Positions 53,491 through 61,815 of a stretch of 64,000 nt of DNA are shown in pieces (positions within the stretch are counted from its first letter, which is position 1; each line of letters opens with the position of its first letter). Source of the DNA: Psychromicrobium xiongbiense. Its GTDB lineage: Bacteria; Actinomycetota; Actinomycetes; Actinomycetales; Micrococcaceae. The stretch covers positions 35,380-99,379 of the forward strand of contig NZ_JASSZH010000038.1 of assembly GCF_030271165.1 (NCBI RefSeq). The letters are read 5' to 3'. Under the pieces are notes generated by a model. It saw nothing but the letters and a program-made list of their open reading frames with translations. It had not been told where the DNA came from and searched no databases. A program made the position numbers and the translations under genes.

Positions 53491-54903
53491 ATGACCATCA
53501 GCACCAAAACCTTTGAACGGCGCGGATTCCTCCGCGGCGCCCTCGCTGCGGCCGTCCTTGTTCCCCTGGGTGGGACGCTGGCATCCTGCGCCGCGGGCGG
53601 TGGCGGCGGTACCGCTGCTGGCCCGACCGGCACCGTTTCGGACAAGAACCCCTTCGGTGTGGCAGATAACTCCACTGTCGACATCGTCGTGTTCAACGGT
53701 GGCTACGGCATCGACTATGCCGAATTCGCTGCTACCGCGCTGTCCAAGGGCCTCTCCACGGTCAAGGCGACGGTGAAGTCCTCGACCGATATCTCCGGTG
53801 AGCTGCAGCCGCGTTTCGCCGGTGGCACCCCGCCGGATGTGTTTGATAACTCCGGTGCAAAGTCGATCGGCATCAACACCATCCTCGATCAGTTGGAGGA
53901 CCTCACCCCGCTGCTGAGCGCCAAGAACCTCGAAGGCACCACCATCAAGGACACGCTCTTTGAAGGCGTCGCAGCTCCGGGCACCTTCGGCGGCAAGTTC
54001 GTGGCGCTCAACTACGTGCTGACCGTCTTCGGTGTCTGGTACTCCGCCTCACTCTTCGAGGCCAACGGCTGGACCCCGCCCAAGACCTGGGACGAGGCGC
54101 TGGCCCTCGGTGCTCAGGCCGCGACCAAGGGCAAGAAGCTCTTCGTCTGGGGTAAGGAAGCGGCCACCTACTACATGACGCTCGCCATGGATTCGGCCAT
54201 CAAGGAAGGTGGCGACGAGGTTCGCCTGGGTCTGGAGAATCTCAAGGCGGATGCCTGGAGCCACCCCGCCATCAAGACCGTGCTGGGCAAGATCGAGCAG
54301 GCCGTTAAGGCCGGCTACTTCATCCCCGGTGGCTCGGGTACGCAGTTCACGCAGGCTCAGGCCTCCTGGTCCAACAACCAGGACGCCCTGCTTTACCCCT
54401 CGGGCTCGTGGATCGAAAACGAGATGAAGAAGCAGACCAAGGACGGCTTCAAGATGACCGGTATGCCGGCCTTCACGGTCACCTCCAGCCCCAAGCTGCC
54501 GTACGAGTCGGTGCACAGTGCTGCCGGTGAGCCTTACATGATCCCGACCAAGGGCAAGAACGTCGCTGGCGCCAAGGAGTTCCTGCGCGTGATGCTTTCC
54601 AAGGAAGCGGCTACCAACTTCGCCAAGACGAAGCTGGCGCCGACCATCGTTAAGGGCACCGTTCCTGCGGATGGTTTCGGTTCCACGGCACTGGTCTCGC
54701 AGACCAAGATGATCGACGCTGCCGGCAAGAACACCTTCACCACCAATTTCAACGATTTCTACGGCACCAACAAGGACTTCCTGACCATCTGGAATACCTT
54801 CCTCGATGGCAAGTCCGATGCCGCCACTGTCATCTCCGCCTCGCAGGGGATCTTCGACAAGATCCGCACTGATAGCTCGATCACGAAGGTCGAAGTGAAG
54901 TGA
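53491..54903 (+). CDS. ngcE: GlcNAc/chitobiose ABC transporter binding lipoprotein (NgcE-like)
   Basis: Substrate-binding lipoprotein, 470 aa. The signal peptide has twin arginines (ERRGFLRGALAAAVLVPLGG) and a lipobox LASC with the lipidated Cys33, so export through Tat is likely. The mature protein begins with a Gly/Ala tether, then VDIVVFNGGYGIDYAEFAAT and LQPRFAGGTPPDVFDNSGAK, which match the NgcE family of N-acetylglucosamine/N,N'-diacetylchitobiose importers described in Streptomyces. AAGGTAAAG precedes the ATG. It overlaps the permease gene ngcF by four bases. The identity of the sugar is inferred from family and neighbours. Confidence 0.9.
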   Translation: MTISTKTFERRGFLRGALAAAVLVPLGGTLASCAAGGGGGTAAGPTGTVSDKNPFGVADNSTVDIVVFNGGYGIDYAEFAATALSKGLSTVKATVKSSTDISGELQPRFAGGTPPDVFDNSGAKSIGINTILDQLEDLTPLLSAKNLEGTTIKDTLFEGVAAPGTFGGKFVALNYVLTVFGVWYSASLFEANGWTPPKTWDEALALGAQAATKGKKLFVWGKEAATYYMTLAMDSAIKEGGDEVRLGLENLKADAWSHPAIKTVLGKIEQAVKAGYFIPGGSGTQFTQAQASWSNNQDALLYPSGSWIENEMKKQTKDGFKMTGMPAFTVTSSPKLPYESVHSAAGEPYMIPTKGKNVAGAKEFLRVMLSKEAATNFAKTKLAPTIVKGTVPADGFGSTALVSQTKMIDAAGKNTFTTNFNDFYGTNKDFLTIWNTFLDGKSDAATVISASQGIFDKIRTDSSITKVEVK

Positions 54904-55886
54904 CCGCAGTCAACCTCGATTCGCGCCCGGGTGACGGCAATGCCGTCGCCCGGCGCGGTCGGCGCAAGAAGCTGACCTTTGACAAGGTCAGTTTCTTCGC
55001 GGTGTTCCTGGGCATCCCGATGGTGTTGTACCTGGTGTTCGTCGTCTCGCCGTTCCTGCAGGCCATCTACTACTCCCTGACCAGCTGGAAGGGCTTTGAC
55101 AACGTCTTCACCTTTATCGGGCTGGACAACTACGCCAAGGTCTTCCAGGATGACAACTTCGTCAAGGCCATGATGAACAACCTCATCCTGGCCGTCATCG
55201 TGCCCATTGTCACCGTGGTCATCGCGCTGGTCTTCTCCAGTCTCGTCACGGTGGGTGGGCCGAGCCGTGGGCAGATCCGCGGTCTGCGCGGCTCCAGCTT
55301 CTACCGCGTGGTCTCGTTCTTCCCGTACGTGATCCCGGCCATCGCCATCGGCCTCATCTGGGCTCAGGTCTACGTGCCCAATGGTGGCCTGCTCAATGGT
55401 GCGCTGGGTCTTTTCGGCGTGGACAAGATCAACTGGCTCGGCGATGAGGCAACGGCCATGCCGGTCAGCATCTTCGTCATCGTCTGGGGCATGGTGGGCT
55501 TCTACATGGTGCTCTTCATCGCTGCGATCAAGGGTGTGCCAGCCGAGATCTATGAGGCCGCCCGTATTGATGGTGCCGGGCGCTTCCGGATCATCACCTC
55601 GATCACCCTGCCGCTGATCCGCGACAATGTGCAGACCGCCTTCGTCTACCTGGGCATCATGGCGCTGGATGCCTTCACCTACATGGCTGCGCTGAACCCG
55701 AATGGTGGGCCGAACAACGCCACCTGGGTGATGCCTCAGGAGATTCTGCAGATTGCGTTCGCCAAGGGTCAGTTCGGTCTGGCCTGTGCCATGGCCGTGG
55801 TGGCCGCGGTGCTCACACTCGCCTTTGCCGGACTGGTTTTCCTGATCAATCGGCTCACCGGCGCAGGGAAGGATACCTCGTACTGA
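54900..55886 (+). CDS. ngcF: Carbohydrate ABC transporter permease (NgcF-like)
   Basis: 328 aa inner-membrane permease of the MalF type. After a basic cytosolic start (VARRGRRKKLTFDKV), six hydrophobic segments follow: SFFAVFLGIPMVLYLVFVVS, MMNNLILAVIVPIVTVVIAL, and YRVVSFFPYVIPAIAIGLIW among them. The EAA loop that contacts the ATPase is EIYEAARIDGAGRFRIITSI. It starts with GTG overlapping the ngcE stop (GTGA) and shares one base with ngcG. Confidence 0.92.
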   Translation: MTAVNLDSRPGDGNAVARRGRRKKLTFDKVSFFAVFLGIPMVLYLVFVVSPFLQAIYYSLTSWKGFDNVFTFIGLDNYAKVFQDDNFVKAMMNNLILAVIVPIVTVVIALVFSSLVTVGGPSRGQIRGLRGSSFYRVVSFFPYVIPAIAIGLIWAQVYVPNGGLLNGALGLFGVDKINWLGDEATAMPVSIFVIVWGMVGFYMVLFIAAIKGVPAEIYEAARIDGAGRFRIITSITLPLIRDNVQTAFVYLGIMALDAFTYMAALNPNGGPNNATWVMPQEILQIAFAKGQFGLACAMAVVAAVLTLAFAGLVFLINRLTGAGKDTSY

Positions 55887-56776
55887 TGGCGACTCAACTC
55901 TCATCCCGGGCAGCCGCGCTGCCGTTGCGTAAGCCGAAGACGACGACGGGGGACCGCGTCGTCGCCAGCGTCTCACATACCGTGCTGGTGATCTGGTCCG
56001 TCATCGTGATCGTTCCGCTGCTGTGGACCATCATGAGCTCCTTCAAGACCAGCCAGGAGATCTTCGCTTCACCGTTCGCGTTGCCTCAGGTCTGGCATTT
56101 CGACAACTATGCCCGGGCCTGGACGGATTCCGGGATCGGCTCCTCCTTCATCAACACGGTGATCGTGGTGGGCTGTTCGCTGGTTCTGGTGATGCTGCTC
56201 GGCGCCATGTGCGCCTATGTGCTGGCCCGGTTCACCTTTCCCGGCAGCCGCGCCATCTACATCGGCCTGCTGGCGGGCCTGACCTTCCCGGCCTTTCTCG
56301 CTATCGTGCCGCTGTTCGGCATCCTCAAGGGGATGGGCCTGCTCGGCACGCTCCCGGGCCTGATCCTGGTGTTCGTCTCCTTCGCCCTGCCGTTCACGGT
56401 GTTCTTCCTCTTCTCCTTCTTCAAGGCGCTGCCCTTTGAAATCGGGGAGGCGGCGTCCATTGACGGTGCAGGCGAATGGCGGACCTTCTTCCAGGTCATG
56501 TTGCCGATGGCCAAGCCGGGTCTGGCCTCGGTGGCGATCCTGAACTTCGTGGGTCTGTGGAATCAGTACCTGTTGGCGGTGGCGCTGAATGCGAGCCACC
56601 CGGAGAACCGCGTGCTCTCCCAGGCGCTCGCAGCCTTTGCCGGGCAGGCGGGCTACGCGGTGGACTTCGGCGCTCTGTTCGCCGCCGTGGTGACTACCGT
56701 GATCCCGGTGTTGATCGTGTATGTGATCTTCCAGCGTCAGCTGCAGGGATCGGTCAGCGCGGGCACGTCCAAGTAG
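55886..56776 (+). CDS. ngcG: Carbohydrate ABC transporter permease (NgcG-like)
   Basis: 296 aa inner-membrane permease of the MalG type. Six membrane segments, among them SVIVIVPLLWTIMSSFKTSQ, VVGCSLVLVMLLGAMCAYVL and LAGLTFPAFLAIVPLFGILK. The EAA loop is EIGEAASIDGAGEWRTFFQV. Last gene of the cluster. No ATP-binding protein lies in the cluster; NgcEFG-type importers in actinobacteria share a multitask ATPase (MsiK) encoded elsewhere. It ends 19 bases from the convergent CGNR gene. Confidence 0.92.
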   Translation: MATQLSSRAAALPLRKPKTTTGDRVVASVSHTVLVIWSVIVIVPLLWTIMSSFKTSQEIFASPFALPQVWHFDNYARAWTDSGIGSSFINTVIVVGCSLVLVMLLGAMCAYVLARFTFPGSRAIYIGLLAGLTFPAFLAIVPLFGILKGMGLLGTLPGLILVFVSFALPFTVFFLFSFFKALPFEIGEAASIDGAGEWRTFFQVMLPMAKPGLASVAILNFVGLWNQYLLAVALNASHPENRVLSQALAAFAGQAGYAVDFGALFAAVVTTVIPVLIVYVIFQRQLQGSVSAGTSK

Positions 56777-56795
56777 TCCATCTCAACGAACAGTT

Positions 56796-57359
56796 TCAGA
56801 ACGCCTCTGTGGCGGCCTTCCGTGCGCGGTAGGCCGCCACATGTGTTTTATTGCCGCAGTTTCCGGTGGCGCAGAACCGGCGGGAGCGGTTCTTGGACAG
56901 ATCCACCACCACGGCGGTGCAATCCTCTGCGGCGCAGCGACGCAGCCGCCCCAGTTCGCCGGAACGGATCACATCCGCCAGTGCCATGGCCGCCTCTACC
57001 GCCATGCGGACGCCCAGGTCCGCCTCCGGTGCCGTGGCGTGAAGGTGCCAGTCGAAGCCATCGTGCCGGACCAGTTGCGGCAGGGCGGAGGCCTCTCGAA
57101 GAATCGCGTTGGTCTCGGCGACCACAACGTCCTCCTCCGCACCCCACAAGGCCGTCAAGCGGGAGCGGACCTTCTGCACCCCGGCCAGCTCGGCGGCATC
57201 GTGCGTGCGGGAGCCGCTGAACTTTTCCTGATCGACAAAGGCATCCAGCTCCGCCACCGTGCCCAGCAGTTCGGTGCGCACTCCGGCCTTGGTGGCGCCC
57301 GTGTTGATCAGTGCCACGGCAGAGTTGAGGGCCAGTTCAGTGTCTGGGGTGAAGATCAT
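56796..57359 (-). CDS. CGNR zinc-finger/ABATE-domain regulator
   Basis: 187 aa. Residues about 1-135 form the ABATE-like domain (ALNSAVALINTGATKAGVRT, DWHLHATAPEADLGVRMAVE), and the C-terminus is a CGNR zinc finger: LRRCAAEDCTAVVVDLSKNR then SRRFCATGNCGNKTHVAAYR, with four cysteines. These proteins are predicted stress-response or metabolite-sensing transcription regulators. It is divergent from an EamA exporter with a 12-base perfect inverted repeat between them, so it most likely represses both genes. TACACT on the minus strand is a good -10 for it. Confidence 0.92.
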   Translation of the reverse strand: MIFTPDTELALNSAVALINTGATKAGVRTELLGTVAELDAFVDQEKFSGSRTHDAAELAGVQKVRSRLTALWGAEEDVVVAETNAILREASALPQLVRHDGFDWHLHATAPEADLGVRMAVEAAMALADVIRSGELGRLRRCAAEDCTAVVVDLSKNRSRRFCATGNCGNKTHVAAYRARKAATEAF

Positions 57360-57379
57360 CGGTGCTCCGCTGCTCGAGG

Positions 57380-57415
57380 CGTGTCATTAGTGTAATGTTG
57401 TTTACTAATGACACG
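57380..57415. promoter_or_regulatory. Perfect 12-base inverted repeat operator between CGNR gene and EamA
   Basis: CGTGTCATTAGT (57380-57391) and ACTAATGACACG (57404-57415) are exact inverse copies separated by 12 bases. The spacer and arms contain TAATGT, a -10 for the rightward exporter, and on the other strand TACACT, a -10 for the regulator. The right arm includes the exporter's ATG (57408). A dimer bound here would block both promoters. Confidence 0.85.
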
Positions 57416-58424
57416 TTTATCAGTTACTCCATTATCCGGGCTGGGCCTGTCCCTGGCCTCGGCTGCCGCTTTTGCGTTCTCTGGCTCCTTCGCTAAATCT
57501 CTGTTCGAGGCCGGATGGTCCACTGGTGCGGCGGCCCTGGCTCGGCTGGGCGGCGCTGCCCTGGTACTGCTGGTCCCCACCTTGATCCTGCTGATGAAAC
57601 ACTGGCCCACGGTACGATCTTCCCTGCCCCGGATCGCGCTCTACGGGGTGGTGCCCATGGCGCTGTGCCAGCTGTTCTTCTTCAACGCCGTGCAGCATCT
57701 TTCGGTGGGCGTCGCCCTGCTGCTGGAATACCTCTCGCCGGTGCTGCTGGTGCTCTACGCCTGGGCCCGGACTAAACGGCACCCGGCCCTCCTGACCATG
57801 GCCGGCGGCCTGAGTGCCGTGGCCGGCCTGGTGCTGGTACTGGATGTGACCGGCAGTCAGAGCGTTGATCTGGTGGGCGTGCTCTGGGGACTCGCGGCTG
57901 CGGTGTGTTCGGCAGTGTACTTCGCGATGGCGGCCAAAGCGGACGACGTCGTCCCGCCGGTTCTGATGACCGGCGGCGGTCTGCTGGTGGGCTCGGTGCT
58001 GATCGGCGTCCTGGGCCTGACTGGCCTGATGCCGATGGGCGTGGGAGGCAGCGAAGTCGTCTTCTTCGGCCAGAGCACGGCCTGGTGGGTTCCGTTGCTC
58101 GGGATGATCCTGGTGACCACGGTGTTCGCCTACCTGACTGGAATTCTCTCCGCCCAGCGGCTTGGCTCCCGTCTCGCCTCCTTTGTGGCGCTCGTCGAGG
58201 TTCTCTTTGCGGTGGTCTGGGCCTGGCTTCTGCTGGGCGAGGTGCCGCGTCAGGTGCAGCTGGTGGGCGGGGCGCTGATCGTTCTGGGCGTGGTGCTGGT
58301 GCGCTGGGGCGAGATCCGCCAGTCACGCGAGGTGGTTCCGGCGACGGTTTCGGTGGTTGCTCCGGTGGAGATTCCGGAGCCCGGAAAAGCAGCAGCGACC
58401 CGCGCACTGGTCGCGGGCCGCTGA
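57408..58424 (+). CDS. EamA/DMT family transporter (RhaT/YdcZ-like exporter)
   Basis: 338 aa drug/metabolite transporter with ten membrane segments in two EamA repeats: LSLASAAAFAFSGSFAKSLF, LFFFNAVQHLSVGVALLLEY and SPVLLVLYAWARTKRHP in the first; VDLVGVLWGLAAAVCSAVYF, SAQRLGSRLASFVALVEVLF and LLGEVPRQVQLVGGALIVLG in the second. It resembles threonine/homoserine exporter RhtA-like proteins. There is no ribosome binding site, and TAATGT lies just upstream, so the mRNA is probably leaderless with the operator over its start. Control by the CGNR regulator suggests export of a compound that regulator senses. Confidence 0.91.
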   Translation: MTRLSVTPLSGLGLSLASAAAFAFSGSFAKSLFEAGWSTGAAALARLGGAALVLLVPTLILLMKHWPTVRSSLPRIALYGVVPMALCQLFFFNAVQHLSVGVALLLEYLSPVLLVLYAWARTKRHPALLTMAGGLSAVAGLVLVLDVTGSQSVDLVGVLWGLAAAVCSAVYFAMAAKADDVVPPVLMTGGGLLVGSVLIGVLGLTGLMPMGVGGSEVVFFGQSTAWWVPLLGMILVTTVFAYLTGILSAQRLGSRLASFVALVEVLFAVVWAWLLLGEVPRQVQLVGGALIVLGVVLVRWGEIRQSREVVPATVSVVAPVEIPEPGKAAATRALVAGR

Positions 58425-58430
58425 GAGCAG

Positions 58431-58470
58431 TCCTGAGGATCAGCTGACGCCCATTAGCTGATCCTCAGGA
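58431..58470. terminator. Bidirectional terminator between EamA and copA
   Basis: TCCTGAGGATCAGCT (58431-58445) and AGCTGATCCTCAGGA (58456-58470) form a perfect 15-base stem with a 10-base loop, at the convergent ends. The right arm overlaps the copA stop codon (58465-58467). No U-run follows, but the stem is the strongest in the gap. Confidence 0.8.
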
Positions 58471-60780
58471 GCGGCCAAACCGGGTCAGCCGCAGCGAGTT
58501 CGCGACCACCAGCACCGAGCTGGCCGCCATCGCCGCCCCCGCGATCATCGGGTTGAGCAGGCCCAGAGCCGCAATCGGCAGCCCCACCACGTTATAGGCG
58601 AAGGCCCAGAACAGGTTGACCTTGATGGTGCTCAGGGTGGCCCGGGAGAGCTCTATGGCGGTCGCCGCCTGGCCGAGGTCGTTGCCCATCACGGTCAGAT
58701 CGGCGGCTTCAATGGCCACGTCGGTGCCGGAGCCCATTGCGATTCCCAGATCGGCCTGCGCCAGCGCCGCCGCGTCGTTGACGCCATCGCCCGCCATGGC
58801 CACCGTGGCACCGGCCGCCTGCAGCGCCCGGACCACCTCAACTTTCCCTTCGGGACGGATCTCTGCCCGCACATCCTCGGGCGGAATCCCGATCGCGGCA
58901 GCCACCAGTGCGGCGGCCGCGGCATTGTCGCCGGTCACCAGCAGGGGGCGCAGACCCAGGGCCCGCAGTTGTGCGATGGCGGCCGCGGAGCCGGGTTTGA
59001 GTCCGTCCTCCAACACGATGACGCCGCGCAACGTGCCGTCGACGGCCAGCCAGACCTGGGTGCCCGGAAGGCTGGGCTCCATCACGGACACGCCTTCACC
59101 GATCAGAAACTCCCGGGTCCCGGCGAGCAGCAACTCCCCGTCCACCCGGCCACGGACGCCCCCGCCGGGAGTGGCCCGGAAGTCGGTCACCGGTGGGAGC
59201 GGCGCAGGGTCAGCCTGGGGCGAATCCTTCTGGCCGGCCTCGTTCTGGGTGGCCCGGCGAAGCACCGCCGCTGCAATCGGATGTTCACTGCCGTGTTCCA
59301 CCGCAGCGGCCCAGCGCAGGACCTGAGCTTCAGTGGCCCCGTTGAAGCCCCGCACCTCCGCCACGGTGAGCCTGCCGGTAGTCACTGTCCCGGTTTTGTC
59401 CAGCACGATGGTGTCCACAGTGCGAGTGTCTTCGAGCACCTGAGGCCCCTTGATCAGGATCCCCAGCTGTGCCCCGCGTCCAGTGCCGGCCAGCAGAGCC
59501 ACCGGCGTGGCCAGACCGAGCGCGCAGGGGCAGGCGATGACGAGCACGGCGACGGCGGCCACGAAGGCCTGTTGCAGATCTCCGGAGAAGATCCACCAGA
59601 GCAGGAAGGTCAGCACCGAGATGCCCAGCACTACGGGTACGAAGACGCCGGAGATCCGGTCAGCCAACCGCGCGATAGGCGCCTTGCTGCTCTGTGCATC
59701 GCTGACCAGCCGGCCCATCTGGGCGAGTGTGGTCTCGCTGCCCACCCGGGTGGCGGCCACCACAAGACGACCGGAGGTGTTGAGCGTGGCCCCCGTGACG
59801 GCATCGCCCGGGCCGACCTCGACGGGCATCGATTCGCCGGTGATCAGGGAGGCATCCACTGCGGAGCGCCCTTCTTCCACGATGCCGTCGGTGGCGAGTT
59901 TCTCCCCGGGGCGGACCACGAACCGGTCGCCCACCTGTAGCTGGTCCGCCGGGATCGGGACCTCGACGCCATCGCGCATCACGCTGGCCTCTTTGGCACC
60001 GAGGCTGAGCAGGGCTTTGAGCGCATTGCCAGCCGAGGTCTTGGCGCGCGCCTCCAGATAGCGGCCCAGCAGCAGGAAGGTGGTTACCACGGCCGCGACC
60101 TCGAAGTACAGCGCCGGGTGTGAATCCCCTTGGCCGGACATGCCCGCCATCTCCGGGCTGGCCGTGAGGTCCGGATGGAGCAGCAGCGTCACGAGGGAAA
60201 AGGCGTAGGCGGCGATGATGCCGATCGAGACCAGGGTGTCCATGGTTGAGGCGAGGTGCCGGGCGTTGATGGCGGCGGCGCGATGAAAGTTCCAGGCGCA
60301 CCAGGTGACCACGGGCAGGCTGAGCACGGCAACCGTCCAGCCCCACTGTGGGTACTGCAGGGCCGGAATCATGGAGATCAGCACGACCGGGATAGTCAGC
60401 ACCGCGGCGATGAGCAGTCGGGGCAACAGGCTGGAGGCCGTGCCGCCGTGAGCCATATGGTCCTGTGGATCCATCGACTCGTGGTGGTCCATGCCATGCT
60501 CCATGCCCTGGTGCGCAGGTTGGCTGCTTGCTGGCCGCGGGGCGCTTTTTACGGTTGCCCCGTAGCCGGTCGCCCTGACCACGGCCAGCAGCTCCTCATC
60601 ACTGACCCCCGCCGGGACTTGGACCCTGGCCGATTCGAGCGGAAGGTTCACCGAGGCCTGGACGCCTTCGATCCGGTTGAGCTTCTTCTCGACCCGGGCT
60701 ACACAGGAGGCGCAGGTCATGCCCTGGATCTGGAGGTCGACCATGCGTGGGGCGTCGTCGGTCGGGATGGTTTTTGTCAT
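58465..60780 (-). CDS. copA: Copper-exporting P1B-type ATPase
   Basis: P1B-1 copper ATPase, 771 aa. An N-terminal heavy-metal domain has QGMTCASCVARVEKKLNRIE (Cys23/Cys26); a His/Met-rich linker (HQGMEHGMDHHESMDPQDHM) follows, then eight membrane segments. The metal-binding membrane motif is VIACPCALGLATP, the phosphorylated Asp is in VLDKTGTVTTGRLT, the actuator has ITGESMPVEVG and the nucleotide-binding hinge has MAGDGVNDAAALAQADLGIA. It exports Cu(I) from the cytosol. AAAGGA is eight bases before ATG 60780. It follows csoR-copZ after a 186-base gap and is probably part of that operon. Confidence 0.96.
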   Translation of the reverse strand: MTKTIPTDDAPRMVDLQIQGMTCASCVARVEKKLNRIEGVQASVNLPLESARVQVPAGVSDEELLAVVRATGYGATVKSAPRPASSQPAHQGMEHGMDHHESMDPQDHMAHGGTASSLLPRLLIAAVLTIPVVLISMIPALQYPQWGWTVAVLSLPVVTWCAWNFHRAAAINARHLASTMDTLVSIGIIAAYAFSLVTLLLHPDLTASPEMAGMSGQGDSHPALYFEVAAVVTTFLLLGRYLEARAKTSAGNALKALLSLGAKEASVMRDGVEVPIPADQLQVGDRFVVRPGEKLATDGIVEEGRSAVDASLITGESMPVEVGPGDAVTGATLNTSGRLVVAATRVGSETTLAQMGRLVSDAQSSKAPIARLADRISGVFVPVVLGISVLTFLLWWIFSGDLQQAFVAAVAVLVIACPCALGLATPVALLAGTGRGAQLGILIKGPQVLEDTRTVDTIVLDKTGTVTTGRLTVAEVRGFNGATEAQVLRWAAAVEHGSEHPIAAAVLRRATQNEAGQKDSPQADPAPLPPVTDFRATPGGGVRGRVDGELLLAGTREFLIGEGVSVMEPSLPGTQVWLAVDGTLRGVIVLEDGLKPGSAAAIAQLRALGLRPLLVTGDNAAAAALVAAAIGIPPEDVRAEIRPEGKVEVVRALQAAGATVAMAGDGVNDAAALAQADLGIAMGSGTDVAIEAADLTVMGNDLGQAATAIELSRATLSTIKVNLFWAFAYNVVGLPIAALGLLNPMIAGAAMAASSVLVVANSLRLTRFGRS

Positions 60781-60934
60781 CACAGTGGTCCTTTCCGCGC
60801 CTCGGGGGACGGCGTGCGTGCCCGCCCCGGGATGGTACGTGTGAGGTGCGATTCACGAACGGCTGGCTGCCGACGGCCCTGTCTGGGTCACCGAAGGGGG
60901 CTGCGCGATCGTCGCGTGGAAAGTATTTGGAACC

Positions 60935-60952
60935 CCGGGCTGCGCGGCCCGG
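60935..60952 (-). terminator. GC-rich hairpin in copZ-copA gap
   Basis: CCGGGC-TGCGCG-GCCCGG, a perfect 6-base GC-only stem with a 6-base loop, sits about 15-30 bases after the copZ stop. Without a U-run it may be a partial terminator or processing site that sets copA expression below copZ. Confidence 0.4.
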
Positions 60953-60966
60953 CCAGTTGAGGAGAA

Positions 60967-61191
60967 TCAGGCGTCGTTGGAGACGACGAGATAGCCCGCC
61001 TCGGCCACAGCCTCACCGATGGAGGTGGGGCTGACCGGACCATCGGAAGTCAGGGTGGCCGTGGAGACTCCTCCGGGATTGAGCTCGATGGCGACAGACT
61101 CGACGCCTGCCAGGCTGGAGAGCTCTTCAGTCACCGAGTCAACGCAGTGCCCGCAGGTCATTCCGGAGATGGAGACGGTGGTGGTGTTCAT
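60967..61191 (-). CDS. copZ: Copper chaperone CopZ-like HMA protein
   Basis: Single heavy-metal-associated domain of 74 aa. The metal site is GMTCGHCVDSVTEELSSLAG (Cys13 and Cys16). The fold is beta-alpha-beta-beta-alpha-beta, complete to the end (GEAVAEAGYLVVSNDA). It binds Cu(I) in the cytosol and passes it to CopA. Its ATG lies 8 bases after the csoR stop. Confidence 0.94.
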   Translation of the reverse strand: MNTTTVSISGMTCGHCVDSVTEELSSLAGVESVAIELNPGGVSTATLTSDGPVSPTSIGEAVAEAGYLVVSNDA

Positions 61192-61199
61192 AATGGCTC

Positions 61200-61499
61200 C
61201 TAGCTTCGCAGCAGTCGGGAGATGGCCGCGGTGGCCTCCTCCACTTTTTCCTGGACGATGGTCGGGTCCCCGGCCTGGGATGACTCCTCGGCCGCGCCCA
61301 CGACGCAGTGGTTGATGTGTTCCTGGAGCAGGCCGATGCTGACAGCATGCAGTGCCTTATTGACCGCGGCGATCTGCGTCAGGATATCGATGCAGTACTT
61401 ATCGTCATCAATCATCTTGGCGATGCCCCGGACCTGGCCCTCCACCCGACGTAGTCGCCGGGCATAGGCTTCCTTGTCCTCGGTGTATCCATGTTCCAT
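61200..61499 (-). CDS. csoR: Copper-sensing repressor CsoR
   Basis: CsoR family repressor, 99 aa, all-helical tetramer that releases DNA on binding Cu(I). The ligand triad is complete: Cys36 (KYCIDILTQ), His61 and Cys65 (EHINHCV), at the same positions as in M. tuberculosis CsoR. The N-terminal helix RLRRVEGQVRGIAKMIDDD provides the basic DNA-binding surface. It heads the csoR-copZ-copA operon, with two operators just upstream of its start, and so is expected to repress its own operon. Confidence 0.96.
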   Translation of the reverse strand: MEHGYTEDKEAYARRLRRVEGQVRGIAKMIDDDKYCIDILTQIAAVNKALHAVSIGLLQEHINHCVVGAAEESSQAGDPTIVQEKVEEATAAISRLLRS

Positions 61500-61511
61500 A
61501 GCTGGACGATA

Positions 61512-61526
61512 TACCCCCTGGGGGTA
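61512..61526. promoter_or_regulatory. CsoR operator 1
   Basis: TACCCCC-T-GGGGGTA, a perfect palindrome around one central base, 13 bases upstream of csoR. It matches the G/C-tract operators of CsoR proteins (TACCC...GGGTA). Confidence 0.88.
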
Positions 61527-61534
61527 CCTGTCAA

Positions 61535-61551
61535 ATACCCCCAGGGGGTAT
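61535..61551. promoter_or_regulatory. CsoR operator 2
   Basis: ATACCCCC-A-GGGGGTAT, a perfect palindrome with its centre 24 bases from that of operator 1. Two sites at this distance lie on nearly the same face of the helix. The remaining gap to 61815 (about 260 bases) shows a small AACGA-TTTT-TCGTT hairpin and no supported gene. Confidence 0.88.
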
Positions 61552-61815
61552 AAAGAGGGAGGGCACGGTGTCCCGGCGTCTCGCTATATGACGATTTCCT
61601 GGCGTTGTGTGACGACCGCGAAGAGTGCCCCGGGCCCGCAGATAGAGCGTTTTAGCTCGCGACAGGATTCTTCTTTCAAAGAATTAATCCGTGGAAACGA
61701 TTTTTCGTTGAGAGCCCCTTGTGGGTTGAAAATGTGAGCCGTACGCTTCTTGTGAATTGACTGTTATCCCGGGGGGGACTGAGCATTCAGTGGGGCGCTA
61801 TCCGGAGGGAGTGAC

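Noticed and set aside
61552..61815. Short frames in the csoR-secreted protein gap
   Set aside because: They lack ribosome binding sites and family resemblance and overlap operators or the next gene.
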